From Candidatus Omnitrophota bacterium (GTDB lineage: Bacteria; Omnitrophota; Gorgyraeia; Duberdicusellales; Duberdicusellaceae), in contig JAGGSQ010000029.1 of assembly GCA_021159015.1 (NCBI GenBank), positions 1 through 40,773 on the forward strand: DNA of 40,773 nt, read 5' to 3'. Positions within the stretch are counted from its first letter, which is position 1. Every line of letters starts with the position of its first letter. The notes under the pieces are model-generated. The model did not search any database, was not told the origin of the DNA, and saw only the letters and a program-made list of their open reading frames with translations. Shown piece by piece: positions 7,213 to 15,977 of the stretch. Made by a program: the position numbers and the translations under genes.

Positions 7213-7844
7213 TTGTTAAGATAAAAGGGAAATTATTAAGAAAAGAGAAAGATAGAGTCCATTTGGGAGTGGGAGGGCTGGTTTATGAAATATTGATTTC
7301 TGAATATACTTATGAACATCTTAAGTTATCGGTTAATAACGAGCTGCAAGAATTTGTTATTTACGAATATATGCAGGCAGATAGTAACCGTATTTATCCC
7401 GTATTTATTGGATTTTTAAACGAGCTGGAGAAAGAGTTTTTTGAAATGTTTATAAAAGTTTCTGGCATAGGCCCTAAAGCAGCGCTGAGAGCTTTTAGAC
7501 GTCCTCTAACAGAAATTGCCCGCGCCATAGAAGAGGGAGATATTAACTATCTTAAAAGTCTTCCTTCTATTGGATTGCAAAGAGCGAAAAATATTGTAGC
7601 TTTCTTACAGGGAAAGATTGGCCGCTTTCTTTTAATTAAGGAGTCTACGGCAACCGCAATGCCAAAGACAGATAAAGAGGAGCTTAAGTCTGAAGCCGTA
7701 GAGGTTCTATTGCAACTTCAATATAAGAAAAGAGAAGCCAAAGAGATGGTAGATAAGGCTCTAAAAAGCAACATTCGTATTGAGAGTCTGGAGGAGCTAT
7801 TGAATGAAATTTATCGCCAGAAGAACATCAGAGCTTATGGATAA
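7209..7844 (+). CDS. ruvA: RuvA, Holliday junction-binding subunit
   Basis: Binds the four-way junction as a tetramer and recruits RuvB for branch migration. The 211-residue protein has the N-terminal OB-fold domain (1-65), two helix-hairpin-helix motifs in the middle (VSGIGPKAALRAF and LPSIGLQRAKNIV) and a C-terminal three-helix domain that contacts RuvB (about 160-205, KSEAVEVLLQLQYKKREAKEMV). It is coupled to ruvC by ATGA. The last 41 bases overlap the scpB frame if the upstream scpB start is used, an unusually long overlap. No ruvB follows, so the operon is split compared with the classic ruvCAB order. Confidence 0.95.
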   Translation: MIVKIKGKLLRKEKDRVHLGVGGLVYEILISEYTYEHLKLSVNNELQEFVIYEYMQADSNRIYPVFIGFLNELEKEFFEMFIKVSGIGPKAALRAFRRPLTEIARAIEEGDINYLKSLPSIGLQRAKNIVAFLQGKIGRFLLIKESTATAMPKTDKEELKSEAVEVLLQLQYKKREAKEMVDKALKSNIRIESLEELLNEIYRQKNIRAYG

Positions 7845-8400
7845 GAGAAAATTGAAGTCCATAGTGGAATCTTTACTTTTTGTGAATGAGAATCCGCTTT
7901 CTGTGGCAGAAATTGCCAAGTTGTTAAATGCAGAAAGAGGTTTGATTAAGGAAGTAATTGAAGAACTTAAAAGTAATTATGCAGAGCGTCAGGCAGGAAT
8001 CGAGATTATTACGGTAGCCGGCGGCTATCAAATGTGTTCTGCTAAATATAATGCTGAGTGGGTAAAAAAGTTTTATAAAGATAAGTTTAAACAGCGGCTC
8101 TCTAATGCCGCGCTGGAAACATTGGCTATTATTGCCTACCGTCAACCGGTGACTAAACTGGAGATTGAGTCTATTCGGGGAGTTAACAGTGACGGTGTGG
8201 TACGTAGTCTTTTAGAGATTGGTCTAATTAAGATTAGCGGACGCAAGGAAGTTATTGGGCGTCCGTTCTTATACAGCACTACTAAAAAATTCCTGGAGCA
8301 TTTTGGTCTTAATTCTTTGAGAGACCTGCCCGATTTAAATGAAGGAGGGGTATTTAGTGATGGACTTAAAGAAATTACGTCGGCAAATAGACAGGATTGA
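7804..8400 (+). CDS. scpB: ScpB, segregation and condensation protein B
   Basis: Forms the SMC-ScpA-ScpB complex for chromosome segregation. The protein has two winged-helix domains; recognisable segments are SIVESLLFVNENPLSVAEIAKLL at the start and LETLAIIAYRQPVTKLEIE, then RGVNSDGVVRSLLE in the second domain. Two starts are possible: ATG 7804, with GGAGGAG at 7790-7796 and a 7-base spacer, gives 198 residues, and ATG 7837, overlapping the ruvA stop, gives 187. I chose 7804 for its ribosome site, although family conservation begins near the second. The usual partner scpA is not adjacent. The 3' end overlaps the 5' part of pheA. Confidence 0.92.
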   Translation: MKFIARRTSELMDKRKLKSIVESLLFVNENPLSVAEIAKLLNAERGLIKEVIEELKSNYAERQAGIEIITVAGGYQMCSAKYNAEWVKKFYKDKFKQRLSNAALETLAIIAYRQPVTKLEIESIRGVNSDGVVRSLLEIGLIKISGRKEVIGRPFLYSTTKKFLEHFGLNSLRDLPDLNEGGVFSDGLKEITSANRQD

Positions 8401-9436
8401 TTTAAAAATTCTGGAGTTGCTCAATCAGCGTGCCAGAATTTCGCTGGAGATAGCCCGTCTTAAAAAGGCGCGCGGCATGTCTCTTTATTCTCCTACCCGT
8501 GCCAAAGAAGTCCTGGATAATGTTGTGAAGCACAATACAGGCTTGATTCCGGCTGATATTTTAGAGTCAGTTTTTACACAAATTACTTCTTTTTCTTTAG
8601 CCTTAGAGCGCCAGTTTAAAGTGGCTTACTTAGGTCCTGAGGCTAGTTTTACCCATTTGGCCGCCATTAAGAAATTCGGTGATAAAGTAGGCTTCATTTC
8701 TTGCGAAGGCATAGGAGAGGTTTTTAAGAAAGTAGAACTGAAGGAAGCGGAATTCGGAGTAGTTCCCGTAGAAAATTCTATAGAGGGCATGGTAAATCAT
8801 ACTCTGGATATGTTTATTACTTCTGAGCTTAATATATGTTCTGAAATAGTATTACGTATTGAGCATTGCCTCTTGGCGAATATCTCTTTAAATAAAATTA
8901 AGAAAGTATACTCTCATCCTCAGGTTTTTTCTCAATGCCGGCGGTGGCTCCAAAAGAATCTTCCTCAAGCCGAATTAATTCCTACTTCTACTACTTCTAA
9001 AGCTGCTGCGTTGGTTAGGAAGAAAAAAGACGCTGCTTGCATTTCTTCTGCTGCAGCCGCAGCTATTTATCATCTTAATATAGTAAAGAGAGGCATAGAG
9101 GATTTTTCAGACAATGTTACCAGGTTTCTGCTTATTGGTATTTGTCGTACCACACCTACAAAATCAGATAAAACTTCGCTGCTTTTTTCTGTAAAAGATA
9201 AAATAGGGGCTCTTCATGACATGCTTGTGCCTTTTAAGGAAGAGAAGATAAACCTTACCAGAATTGAGTCACGTCCTTCTAAGAGAAAAATGTGGGAGTA
9301 TTATTTCTTTGTAGACTTAGAAGGCCACATAGAAAATCAGAAAATTAGAAAAGCGATTGCAAAGCTAAAGCGTAAGTGTAATTTTCTTAAGATTTTAGGG
9401 TCTTATCCTAAAGACGATGTGGGTAGAGGCAAATAA
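8360..9436 (+). CDS. pheA: Bifunctional chorismate mutase / prephenate dehydratase (PheA, P-protein)
   Basis: Converts chorismate to prephenate and on to phenylpyruvate. Domains in order: AroQ chorismate mutase helices (about 1-85, LRRQIDRIDLKILELLNQRA), prephenate dehydratase (about 95-270, from VAYLGPEASFTHLAA to DNVTRFLLIG with the catalytic TRF), and a C-terminal ACT domain (about 278-355) with the phenylalanine-binding ESRPS motif, implying feedback inhibition by phenylalanine. GGAGGGG at 8344-8350 best fits the ATG at 8360 or the GTG at 8357. An in-frame ATG at 8339 would add 7 residues but overlaps that ribosome site. It overlaps scpB by 41 bases and the next gene by 20 bases, and opens the aromatic amino acid block. 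Confidence 0.95.
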   Translation: MDLKKLRRQIDRIDLKILELLNQRARISLEIARLKKARGMSLYSPTRAKEVLDNVVKHNTGLIPADILESVFTQITSFSLALERQFKVAYLGPEASFTHLAAIKKFGDKVGFISCEGIGEVFKKVELKEAEFGVVPVENSIEGMVNHTLDMFITSELNICSEIVLRIEHCLLANISLNKIKKVYSHPQVFSQCRRWLQKNLPQAELIPTSTTSKAAALVRKKKDAACISSAAAAAIYHLNIVKRGIEDFSDNVTRFLLIGICRTTPTKSDKTSLLFSVKDKIGALHDMLVPFKEEKINLTRIESRPSKRKMWEYYFFVDLEGHIENQKIRKAIAKLKRKCNFLKILGSYPKDDVGRGK

Positions 9437-10538
9437 AAATTTGGCGGATATACCGCGTTATAAGCCGGGACTTCCCATAGAGGAAGCCAAAAGAAAGTTG
9501 AAGTTGAAGAGGGTAGTTAAGCTTGCTTCTAATGAAAATCCTTTTTCGCCTTCACCTCTGGTAGTAAGAGAAATCAGAAAGTATGCCGCCAATATTAATC
9601 GCTATCCGGAAAGTAATTGCTTTTATCTACGGCGGGCAATATGCCGCAAAATGAGAATAAAAGAATCTCATATTATCTTTGGCAATGGCTCTGATGAGAT
9701 TATAACTTTAGCTTTGAGAGCATTTGTAAGGGAAGGAGATGAAGTTATCATTGGTGAGCCAACTTTTCTTATTTATAAGATACAATCTCTTGCCTGCGGG
9801 GCACGGTTGGTAATTGTCCCTCACAAAGAGTATACTTATGACTTAAATAGTATTAAGAAGAAAATAACCCCACGTACAAAAATTATCTTTATTGCTAATC
9901 CTGAAAATCCTCTAGGTACTTATATTAATTCGCAACGGGTAAGAAATTTTCTCGAGAGTGTGCCCTCCTCGGTCCTGGTTTTTTTTGATGAAGCGTATTT
10001 TGAGTTTGCACCTTCTGATTTCCCTCGCACGTTAGAGTTTATCAAAAGAGGGAGAAAAAACATAATATTTACCAGGACATTTTCTAAGGCTTATGCCTTA
10101 GCAGGATTGCGTATAGGATATGGCATAGCTTCAAGAGAGATAATTGAGAATTTGCAGAAAGTTCGGGAGCCTTTTAATGTAAATAGTTTGGCTCAAAAAG
10201 CAGCACTAGCAGCAATGCAGGATGGAAAGTGGCTGAGAAAAATCATAGATTATATAAAAAATGAAAAAAAGTTTCTTTACCATTCTTTAGATAAAATAGG
10301 CCTTTTTTATATTAGGAGTGCGACAAACTTTATTATTATAAGTACCTTGCCCCGTAAGAATGTTGCCTCTTTACTTCTTAAGAAAGGGGTTATTGTAAGA
10401 GATATGTCGAACTGGGGGATGAGGGGATTTATTCGTGTCAGCGTAGGTAAAAGGAGAGAAAATTTAGCGTTTTTGAAAGCATTGAAGGAAATATGGCCGG
10501 TTAAAAAGAGAGATTATGCTAAGAGGAGGAAAAAATGA
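9417..10538 (+). CDS. hisC: HisC-family PLP aminotransferase, probably acting on aromatic precursors here
   Basis: A class I/II aminotransferase of the histidinol-phosphate type, 373 residues. It shows KLASNENPFSPSP near residue 37, FGNGSDEIITLALRAF, ANPENPLGTY, FFDEAYFEF (Asp that binds the PLP pyridine) and TRTFSKAYALAGLRIGYG with the Schiff-base lysine K224. HisC enzymes are known to aminate phenylpyruvate and hydroxyphenylpyruvate as well. Its position between pheA and DAHP synthase, with no histidine gene around, suggests it makes phenylalanine and tyrosine, perhaps besides histidine. That substrate assignment is inference from context. ATG 9417 lies in the pheA 3' end; the stop overlaps aroF by ATGA. 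Confidence 0.9.
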   Translation: MWVEANKNLADIPRYKPGLPIEEAKRKLKLKRVVKLASNENPFSPSPLVVREIRKYAANINRYPESNCFYLRRAICRKMRIKESHIIFGNGSDEIITLALRAFVREGDEVIIGEPTFLIYKIQSLACGARLVIVPHKEYTYDLNSIKKKITPRTKIIFIANPENPLGTYINSQRVRNFLESVPSSVLVFFDEAYFEFAPSDFPRTLEFIKRGRKNIIFTRTFSKAYALAGLRIGYGIASREIIENLQKVREPFNVNSLAQKAALAAMQDGKWLRKIIDYIKNEKKFLYHSLDKIGLFYIRSATNFIIISTLPRKNVASLLLKKGVIVRDMSNWGMRGFIRVSVGKRRENLAFLKALKEIWPVKKRDYAKRRKK

Positions 10539-11551
10539 TAATCGTTCTAAAACCTGATGCTACAGAGAAAGATATCGAACATATAAAGAAAAGAGTAGAA
10601 AGTTTTGGCCTAAAGACAATGATTTCTCGCGGCACAGAGAGGACTATCATTGGCGTAATTGGGCCGGAGGATATATTGCGTTCCCAACCTCTGGAAGCTT
10701 TCCCCGGGGTAGAAAAAGTAATGCCTGTTTTGGCTCCTTATAAACTTGTCTCGCGCGATTTTAAACCTCAGGATTCTGTTATAAAGATAAAGGGAAAGCT
10801 GGAGATAGGTGGTAAAAAAATTGTAGTAATTGCGGGTCCTTGTTCTATTGAGTCGGAAGAACAATTGAGAGAAGTAGCCACTCAAGTTAAAGCGGCAGGG
10901 GCAAGGATTTTACGAGGGGGAGCTTTTAAACCCCGCACTTCGCCTTATAGCTTTCAGGGATTAGGAGAAGAAGGATTGAAGATATTGAAACGCATAGGAG
11001 ACGAAGTGGATATGATTACAGTTACAGAAGTTATGGATCCCCGTGATGTAGAATTGGTAAGCCGTTATGCGGATATCTTGCAGATCGGAGCTAGGAATAT
11101 GCAGAATTTTAATCTTTTGAAAGAAGTAGGTAAGACTAAAAAGCCGGTTGTTCTCAAACGGGGCCTTAGCGCTACCATTAAAGAATTTCTTATGAGTGCT
11201 GAATATATTCTTTCCGAAGGAAATTTAAATGTCATCCTGTGTGAGCGGGGTATAAGGACTTTTGAAGACTATACTCGTAATACTTTAGATATCAGCTGTG
11301 TGGCAGTAGTCAAGAATCTTTCTCATCTTCCCATAATAATTGATCCTTCCCATGCCAGTGGAAAATGGAATTTGGTTGCGCCTTTGTCTAAGGCTGCCAT
11401 AGCGGTAGGTGCAGATGGAATCATGGTAGAAGTTCATCCTCGTCCTGAAGAGGCTCTTTCCGATGGTCCTCAGCAGCTTCTGCCGGAGAAATTTTCTCAA
11501 TTAATGGAGGAACTAAGAGAAATAGCGAAAGTTTGCAAAAGAAGCATATGA
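10535..11551 (+). CDS. aroF: 3-deoxy-7-phosphoheptulonate (DAHP) synthase with N-terminal ferredoxin-like domain
   Basis: Condenses phosphoenolpyruvate and erythrose 4-phosphate, the first step of the shikimate pathway. The 338 residues comprise a ferredoxin-like regulatory domain (about 1-70, MIIVLKPDATEKDIEHI) as in Thermotoga maritima DAHP synthase, and a TIM barrel. Metal ligands are visible: C103 in AGPCSIES, H273 in DPSHASG, E299 and D310 in LSDGPQQ. The RGGAFKPRTSPYSFQG motif binds substrate phosphates. The N-terminal domain in related enzymes confers feedback inhibition by tyrosine or phenylalanine. AGGAGG lies before the ATG, and the gene is coupled at both ends by ATGA overlaps. Confidence 0.96.
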   Translation: MIIVLKPDATEKDIEHIKKRVESFGLKTMISRGTERTIIGVIGPEDILRSQPLEAFPGVEKVMPVLAPYKLVSRDFKPQDSVIKIKGKLEIGGKKIVVIAGPCSIESEEQLREVATQVKAAGARILRGGAFKPRTSPYSFQGLGEEGLKILKRIGDEVDMITVTEVMDPRDVELVSRYADILQIGARNMQNFNLLKEVGKTKKPVVLKRGLSATIKEFLMSAEYILSEGNLNVILCERGIRTFEDYTRNTLDISCVAVVKNLSHLPIIIDPSHASGKWNLVAPLSKAAIAVGADGIMVEVHPRPEEALSDGPQQLLPEKFSQLMEELREIAKVCKRSI

Positions 11552-12369
11552 GATTTAAAAAAGTTGCCATTGTAGGATTGGGGCTTATTGGCGGTTCGAT
11601 AGCTAAAGCTATTAAAAAATATCATCTGGCTTCTTCTTTGTGGGGTTTAGCACACACTTCTCTTTCTTTGAACAAGATAAAAAAACTTTCTCTTTTTGAT
11701 CGTTTGACGCTGAATCTGGAAGAGGCAGTCAGAGGCGCAGAATTGGTGATTCTAGCTGTACCAACATTGGCAATCAGAGAATACATAGTTAAATTGAGCG
11801 GTAAATTATCAGATAAATCTTTAGTTATTGACGTCGGCAGTGTAAAGAAACCCATAGTTAAAGCGGGAAGCAAGTTTTTAAAAAGTAAGTTTGTAGGAAC
11901 TCATCCTCTATCTGGTTCAGAAAAAAAAGGCATAAATGAGGCCCGTGCCGATCTTTTTAAGAATTCTTTAGTAATAATTGTTCCTTCTCGTCATAAAACT
12001 AGTACTCAGAAAGCAGCATTATTTTGGCGTAGTTTGGGGGCAAAAGTGAAGTTTGTAGGTGCAGAAAAACATGACAAAATTATGGCATTTACTTCGCATC
12101 TGCCACATTTGATAGCTTTTTCTCTGCTAGAGTCTCTTCCGGAGAATTTTCTCAAATATAAAGCCGGCTCCCTGCGTGATATAACACGGGTGGCTGCTTC
12201 ATCGGCACTGCTTTGGTATGATATCTTCAGTGACAATTTTGCCAATATAAAATTGGCCTTTGACAGATTTGTAAAATCTTCCCGTCAGATAATGGGTTAT
12301 GTTAAGGCGGCAGATAAACAGCGTTTTCTCAAACTGGTTGAGAGAGCTAACAGAAAGGCTTTGCGATGA
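11548..12369 (+). CDS. tyrA: Prephenate dehydrogenase (TyrA)
   Basis: Oxidatively decarboxylates prephenate (or arogenate) to the tyrosine precursor with NAD(P). A Rossmann motif VGLGLIGGSIA starts at residue 9, followed by the conserved VIDVGSVKKPIV, the substrate-binding FVGTHPLSGSEKKGI and the helical dimer domain with FTSHLPHLIAF. I start at ATG 11548, which overlaps the aroF stop as ATGA; a TTG at 11533 would add five residues and is less likely. There is no C-terminal ACT domain, so feedback by tyrosine would have to act through the barrel domain or elsewhere. Many relatives carry aroA between tyrA and cmk; here cmk follows directly. Confidence 0.94.
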   Translation: MRFKKVAIVGLGLIGGSIAKAIKKYHLASSLWGLAHTSLSLNKIKKLSLFDRLTLNLEEAVRGAELVILAVPTLAIREYIVKLSGKLSDKSLVIDVGSVKKPIVKAGSKFLKSKFVGTHPLSGSEKKGINEARADLFKNSLVIIVPSRHKTSTQKAALFWRSLGAKVKFVGAEKHDKIMAFTSHLPHLIAFSLLESLPENFLKYKAGSLRDITRVAASSALLWYDIFSDNFANIKLAFDRFVKSSRQIMGYVKAADKQRFLKLVERANRKALR

Positions 12370-13028
12370 TAGTAGCAATAGACGGTCCTGCCGGCAGCGG
12401 CAAGAGTACCATTGCTAAGATTCTGGCAGAAAGATTAGGAGCCCTCTATATTGATACGGGTGCTATGTATAGGGCACTTACTTATAAAGTCTTGACTTCA
12501 GACATAGACCTGCAAGATAAAGAGAAAATATATGAAATAGCCAGAAATACTAAACTTGATTTTGTAAAGAAAGGCAGCACTTATCATATCCTTCTTGATG
12601 GTAAAGATGTAAATGAAGAGATAAGAAAACCAGAAGTTAGCGCCAAGGTATTTTATGTAGCTGATTATCCTAAAATAAGAGAGATTATGGTCTTTCTTCA
12701 GCGAAAGTTATCAACAAACGAGAGTGTAGTAATTGAAGGTCGGGACACAACTACCGTTGTTTTCCCGGAGGCAAAGTATAAATTCTTTTTAGATGCAGAG
12801 TTTTCTGAAAGAGTCAGAAGAAGGCAAAGTGACCTTTTGAATAAAGGGATAAAAATTAGCTGGAGAGAATTATCTCAATCTTTGGCAGAACGAGACAGAA
12901 AGGACAAAACCCGTCCCGTAGGGGCATTGAAACAGGCACCCGGGGCAATTTATATTGATACCACAAAATTGTCTATTGAAGAGGTTGTAAATAAACTTCT
13001 AGAAATTATCAATAAGAAAGATGTCTGA
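12366..13028 (+). CDS. cmk: Cytidylate kinase
   Basis: Phosphorylates CMP and dCMP with ATP. The 220-residue protein starts with the P-loop DGPAGSGKST (residues 6-15), then LYIDTGAMYRALT, the NMP-binding insert with GKDVNEEIRKPEVS, the VIEGRDTTTVVFP motif and the lid RRRQSDLLNKG. AERDRKDKTRPVGALKQAPG is the family's typical C-terminal stretch. The start overlaps tyrA (ATGA), and the 3' end overlaps lepA by 8 bases. One small variation: the usual GRD(I/M)GTVVFP reads GRDTTTVVFP, with Thr for the Gly. Confidence 0.95.
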   Translation: MIVAIDGPAGSGKSTIAKILAERLGALYIDTGAMYRALTYKVLTSDIDLQDKEKIYEIARNTKLDFVKKGSTYHILLDGKDVNEEIRKPEVSAKVFYVADYPKIREIMVFLQRKLSTNESVVIEGRDTTTVVFPEAKYKFFLDAEFSERVRRRQSDLLNKGIKISWRELSQSLAERDRKDKTRPVGALKQAPGAIYIDTTKLSIEEVVNKLLEIINKKDV

Positions 13029-14811
13029 AGATATTAGAAACTTTTGTATCATAGCTCACATTGACCATGGAAAATCTACTTTAGCTGACCGTTTTCTAGA
13101 GATTGGCGGGGCTATTACCAGAAATGAAGCTTCTACTTCTCAAGTTCTGGACAGTATGGATTTAGAAAGGGAGAGAGGAATAACTATAAAAGCGAAAGCG
13201 GTAAGATTAAATTACAAATCTAAGGACGGCCATATTTATGTTCTCAATCTTATAGATACCCCAGGCCATGTAGATTTTACCTATGAGGTAGCAAAGTCTC
13301 TGGGGGCGGTAGAGGGAGCTATACTCCTGGTTGATGCCTCCCAGGGAGTTGAGGCGCAGTCAGTTGCTAATTACTATTTAGCCCGCGACCATAATCTGAA
13401 GATAATACCCGTAGTAAACAAAATAGACTTGCCTATGGCTGATAAGGAAAGAGTTAAGAAACAGCTTGTAGATATATTTGGTTTTTCTGAAAGTGAGATT
13501 ATTTATGTATCGGCTAAGGAAGGATGGGGTATTGAAGATATTTTAGAAAGCATTATCAAGCACGTTCCTCCTCCGCAGGGTGGAATTGATGAACCACTAC
13601 GCGCTTTCCTTTTTGATTCCAGTTATGATGAGTTTAAAGGAGTTATTGTTTATTTGCGTGTACTAGAGGGAAAAATCACTAAAGGAATGGAGATAAAATT
13701 GATTGATAAAGGAGACTTTTATCGGGTAACTGAGATAGGAGTGTTTAATCCGCGACCGCAAAAGAAGAATTCTTTAATGGCAGGAGAAGTAGGATACATT
13801 TGTTGTAATATTAAGAACCCTCGCGATGTAACTATACCTGATATTGTTATAGATAAAAATAATCCTACCCACAAGAAATCGTTCTCTTATCGCCGTCTTC
13901 CTCCTATGGTTTTTTCTGGTTTGTTTCCGGCTGCCGTAGGAGATTATAATAACTTAAGGACGGCTATGGAGAAACTTAGCCTTTCCGACCCTTCGTTTGT
14001 ATACGAACCCGACCATTTAGATATTTTAGGATATGGATTCAGGTGCGGATTTTTGGGCTTGTTACATATGGAGATAATAAAAGAGAGAATAGAAAGGGAA
14101 TATGGTATAGAGATTATTTTAACTACTCCCAATGTAAGATATGAAGTTACCACTAAAAAAGGTACTTTTTTTGTGGAGTCTCCTTATAAATTCCCTTCTC
14201 CTCAGGAACTAATAGAGGTAAAAGAACCATTTGTAAAAGCGGTAATTATTACTCCCTGGGAATTTATAGAATCGCTGTATGAGATGGCTAAAAAGAGAAG
14301 AGGTCTCCCGCGGGGAAGCGACTATCTGGGTCAGGACCGTATGAAGATAACTTTTGATATTCCTCTGGCTGAAATTATAGTAGATTTTTATGATAAGGTA
14401 AAGTCTGTTACCAAAGGTTACGGTTCGCTAGATTACGAATTTATAGGTTTCCGCCCCGCTGATATTGTTAAGGTTGATATTCTTTTCAATCGTAAACCTA
14501 CCGGTGTTTTTTCCTTTCTGGTAGAAAGGAGCAAGGTGCTTGAGAGAAGCCGTTTAATAATAGAGAAACTTAAAGAGACTATACCTCGTCATATGTTTGA
14601 GATAAATATTCAGGCGGCAGTAGGTTCTAAAATAATGGCGTCGGTGAAGATTCCGCCTTTGCGTAAAGATGTAACGAGCAAATGCTATGGAGGTGATATA
14701 ACGCGGAAGCGAAAATTATGGGAAAAACAGAAAAAGGGCAAGAAGAAAATGAAAATGCTGGGACAGGTAGAAGTTCCTTCGCAGGCTTTCTTGGAGGTAC
14801 TTAAAATATGA
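13021..14811 (+). CDS. lepA: LepA / elongation factor 4, translational GTPase
   Basis: A ribosome-associated GTPase involved in initiation or back-translocation. At 596 residues it has full length. The GTPase motifs are AHIDHGKST (12-20), DTPGHVDF and NKIDLP, and the effector region contains RERGITIKAKAVRL. Domains II and III follow, and the LepA-specific C-terminal domain ends with the basic CYGGDITRKRKLWEKQKKGKKKMK. It sits upstream of lepB, overlapping by ATGA, the long-known lepA-lepB gene order of E. coli. All motifs seem intact. Confidence 0.97.
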   Translation: MSEDIRNFCIIAHIDHGKSTLADRFLEIGGAITRNEASTSQVLDSMDLERERGITIKAKAVRLNYKSKDGHIYVLNLIDTPGHVDFTYEVAKSLGAVEGAILLVDASQGVEAQSVANYYLARDHNLKIIPVVNKIDLPMADKERVKKQLVDIFGFSESEIIYVSAKEGWGIEDILESIIKHVPPPQGGIDEPLRAFLFDSSYDEFKGVIVYLRVLEGKITKGMEIKLIDKGDFYRVTEIGVFNPRPQKKNSLMAGEVGYICCNIKNPRDVTIPDIVIDKNNPTHKKSFSYRRLPPMVFSGLFPAAVGDYNNLRTAMEKLSLSDPSFVYEPDHLDILGYGFRCGFLGLLHMEIIKERIEREYGIEIILTTPNVRYEVTTKKGTFFVESPYKFPSPQELIEVKEPFVKAVIITPWEFIESLYEMAKKRRGLPRGSDYLGQDRMKITFDIPLAEIIVDFYDKVKSVTKGYGSLDYEFIGFRPADIVKVDILFNRKPTGVFSFLVERSKVLERSRLIIEKLKETIPRHMFEINIQAAVGSKIMASVKIPPLRKDVTSKCYGGDITRKRKLWEKQKKGKKKMKMLGQVEVPSQAFLEVLKI

Positions 14812-15392
14812 ACAAACATCAAAATAAAAAACGTTCTCTATGGTATGAATGGTTTGAATCAATTCTGGTAGCTTTAATATTGGCTGTATTTATTAGAACT
14901 TTCTTCCTTGAGCCATATAAAATCCCTACCACCTCTATGGTTCCAACTCTTATGCCAGGAGATAAAATATTAGTTAGCAAGATTATTTATGGACCACGTA
15001 TTCCTTTTGTGGGTTTGAGAATACCGGGATTTCGCAAGCCAAAACGAGGCGAAGTAATTGTCTTTATTGCTCCTCCTGAGCCAAATAAGTGTTATGTCAA
15101 AAGACTAATTGGTTTGCCGGGAGAGAAAGTTTCTATTAGAGATGGCCGTATTTACATTAACGACAAATTAATCACACTTCCCTCTATCAGTAGAAATTTT
15201 TATTACAACCAGGGTCTTTATGGGCAGGAAGGAGGAGAGATAAAAGTTCCTGCCGATAGCTATTTTGTTTTGGGGGATAATAGCGCTTTGTCGCGAGACA
15301 GTCGTTATTGGGGTTTTGTACCTTATCGGAATGTTGTAGGTAAAGCTTTGGTTATTTGGTGGCCGCTGCGGCGTTTCAAACTAATTTACTAA
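14808..15392 (+). CDS. lepB: Signal peptidase I
   Basis: Cleaves signal peptides from exported proteins at the outer face of the inner membrane. The 194-residue protein has one N-terminal membrane segment (about 16-32, ESILVALILAVFIRTFF), then the box with the catalytic serine S43 in TTSMVPTLMPGD and the general base K98 in CYVKRLIGLPGE. GDNSALSRDSRYWGFVP is the conserved box E. It has the short Gram-positive-like form with a single membrane anchor rather than the two of E. coli. It overlaps lepA by 4 bases and touches pgsA without a gap. Confidence 0.95.
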   Translation: MNKHQNKKRSLWYEWFESILVALILAVFIRTFFLEPYKIPTTSMVPTLMPGDKILVSKIIYGPRIPFVGLRIPGFRKPKRGEVIVFIAPPEPNKCYVKRLIGLPGEKVSIRDGRIYINDKLITLPSISRNFYYNQGLYGQEGGEIKVPADSYFVLGDNSALSRDSRYWGFVPYRNVVGKALVIWWPLRRFKLIY

Positions 15393-15977
15393 ATGAATTT
15401 CGCCAATAAGATTTCTCTCTCGCGTATATTTGCCATTCCTTTCTTTATAGCTTCTTTGTACTATTATTGTTGGTTCAAAGATGAGATATTTCGCTGGTTT
15501 TCTCTTGGGATTTTTCTCTTTACAGTTATTACAGACTTCGCCGATGGTTTAGCAGCACGAATAAGGAAAGAAAAGACCAGTATTGGTAAGATTCTAGATC
15601 CCTTAGCAGACAAGTTGCTTTTGATAAACGCATTTGTCTGGCTTTATTATTTTCGGGGATGTTTACCTTTTAAATACAGGATTCCTTTTGTGGTTGTGTT
15701 GATAGTTATTAGTCGTGACTTAATCATTTTGTTAGGAGTACTGATTTTGTTTCTTTTTAAAGTAGAGATTGATATTTCTCCTAATATTTGGGGCAAACTT
15801 ACTACTTTCTCTCAAATGTTAACCATTCTACTTCTGCTTTTTGACTTTAAACATACGCCTCTTTTTTGGAATCTTGCTCTTGTGTTTACTATTGCCTCAG
15901 GCCTCTTGTATATAAAAAGAGGTATAACTGCTTTAAATATCTTCGATTTAGGAGGAAAAAATGGCCGCTCCAAATAA
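15393..15977 (+). CDS. pgsA: CDP-diacylglycerol--glycerol-3-phosphate phosphatidyltransferase
   Basis: Makes phosphatidylglycerophosphate, precursor of phosphatidylglycerol, in the inner membrane. The CDP-alcohol phosphotransferase motif is complete: D48, D51-G52, A55-R56, G65, D69 and D73 in TDFADGLAARIRKEK and GKILDPLADK. At least four further hydrophobic segments follow. PgsA and the CDP-alcohol family share this motif, so the acceptor alcohol is inferred from similarity to short PgsA proteins and from the neighbouring plsY. The 3' end overlaps plsY by 17 bases, and the ribosome site for plsY (AGGAGGA) lies within its last codons. Confidence 0.92.
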   Translation: MNFANKISLSRIFAIPFFIASLYYYCWFKDEIFRWFSLGIFLFTVITDFADGLAARIRKEKTSIGKILDPLADKLLLINAFVWLYYFRGCLPFKYRIPFVVVLIVISRDLIILLGVLILFLFKVEIDISPNIWGKLTTFSQMLTILLLLFDFKHTPLFWNLALVFTIASGLLYIKRGITALNIFDLGGKNGRSK

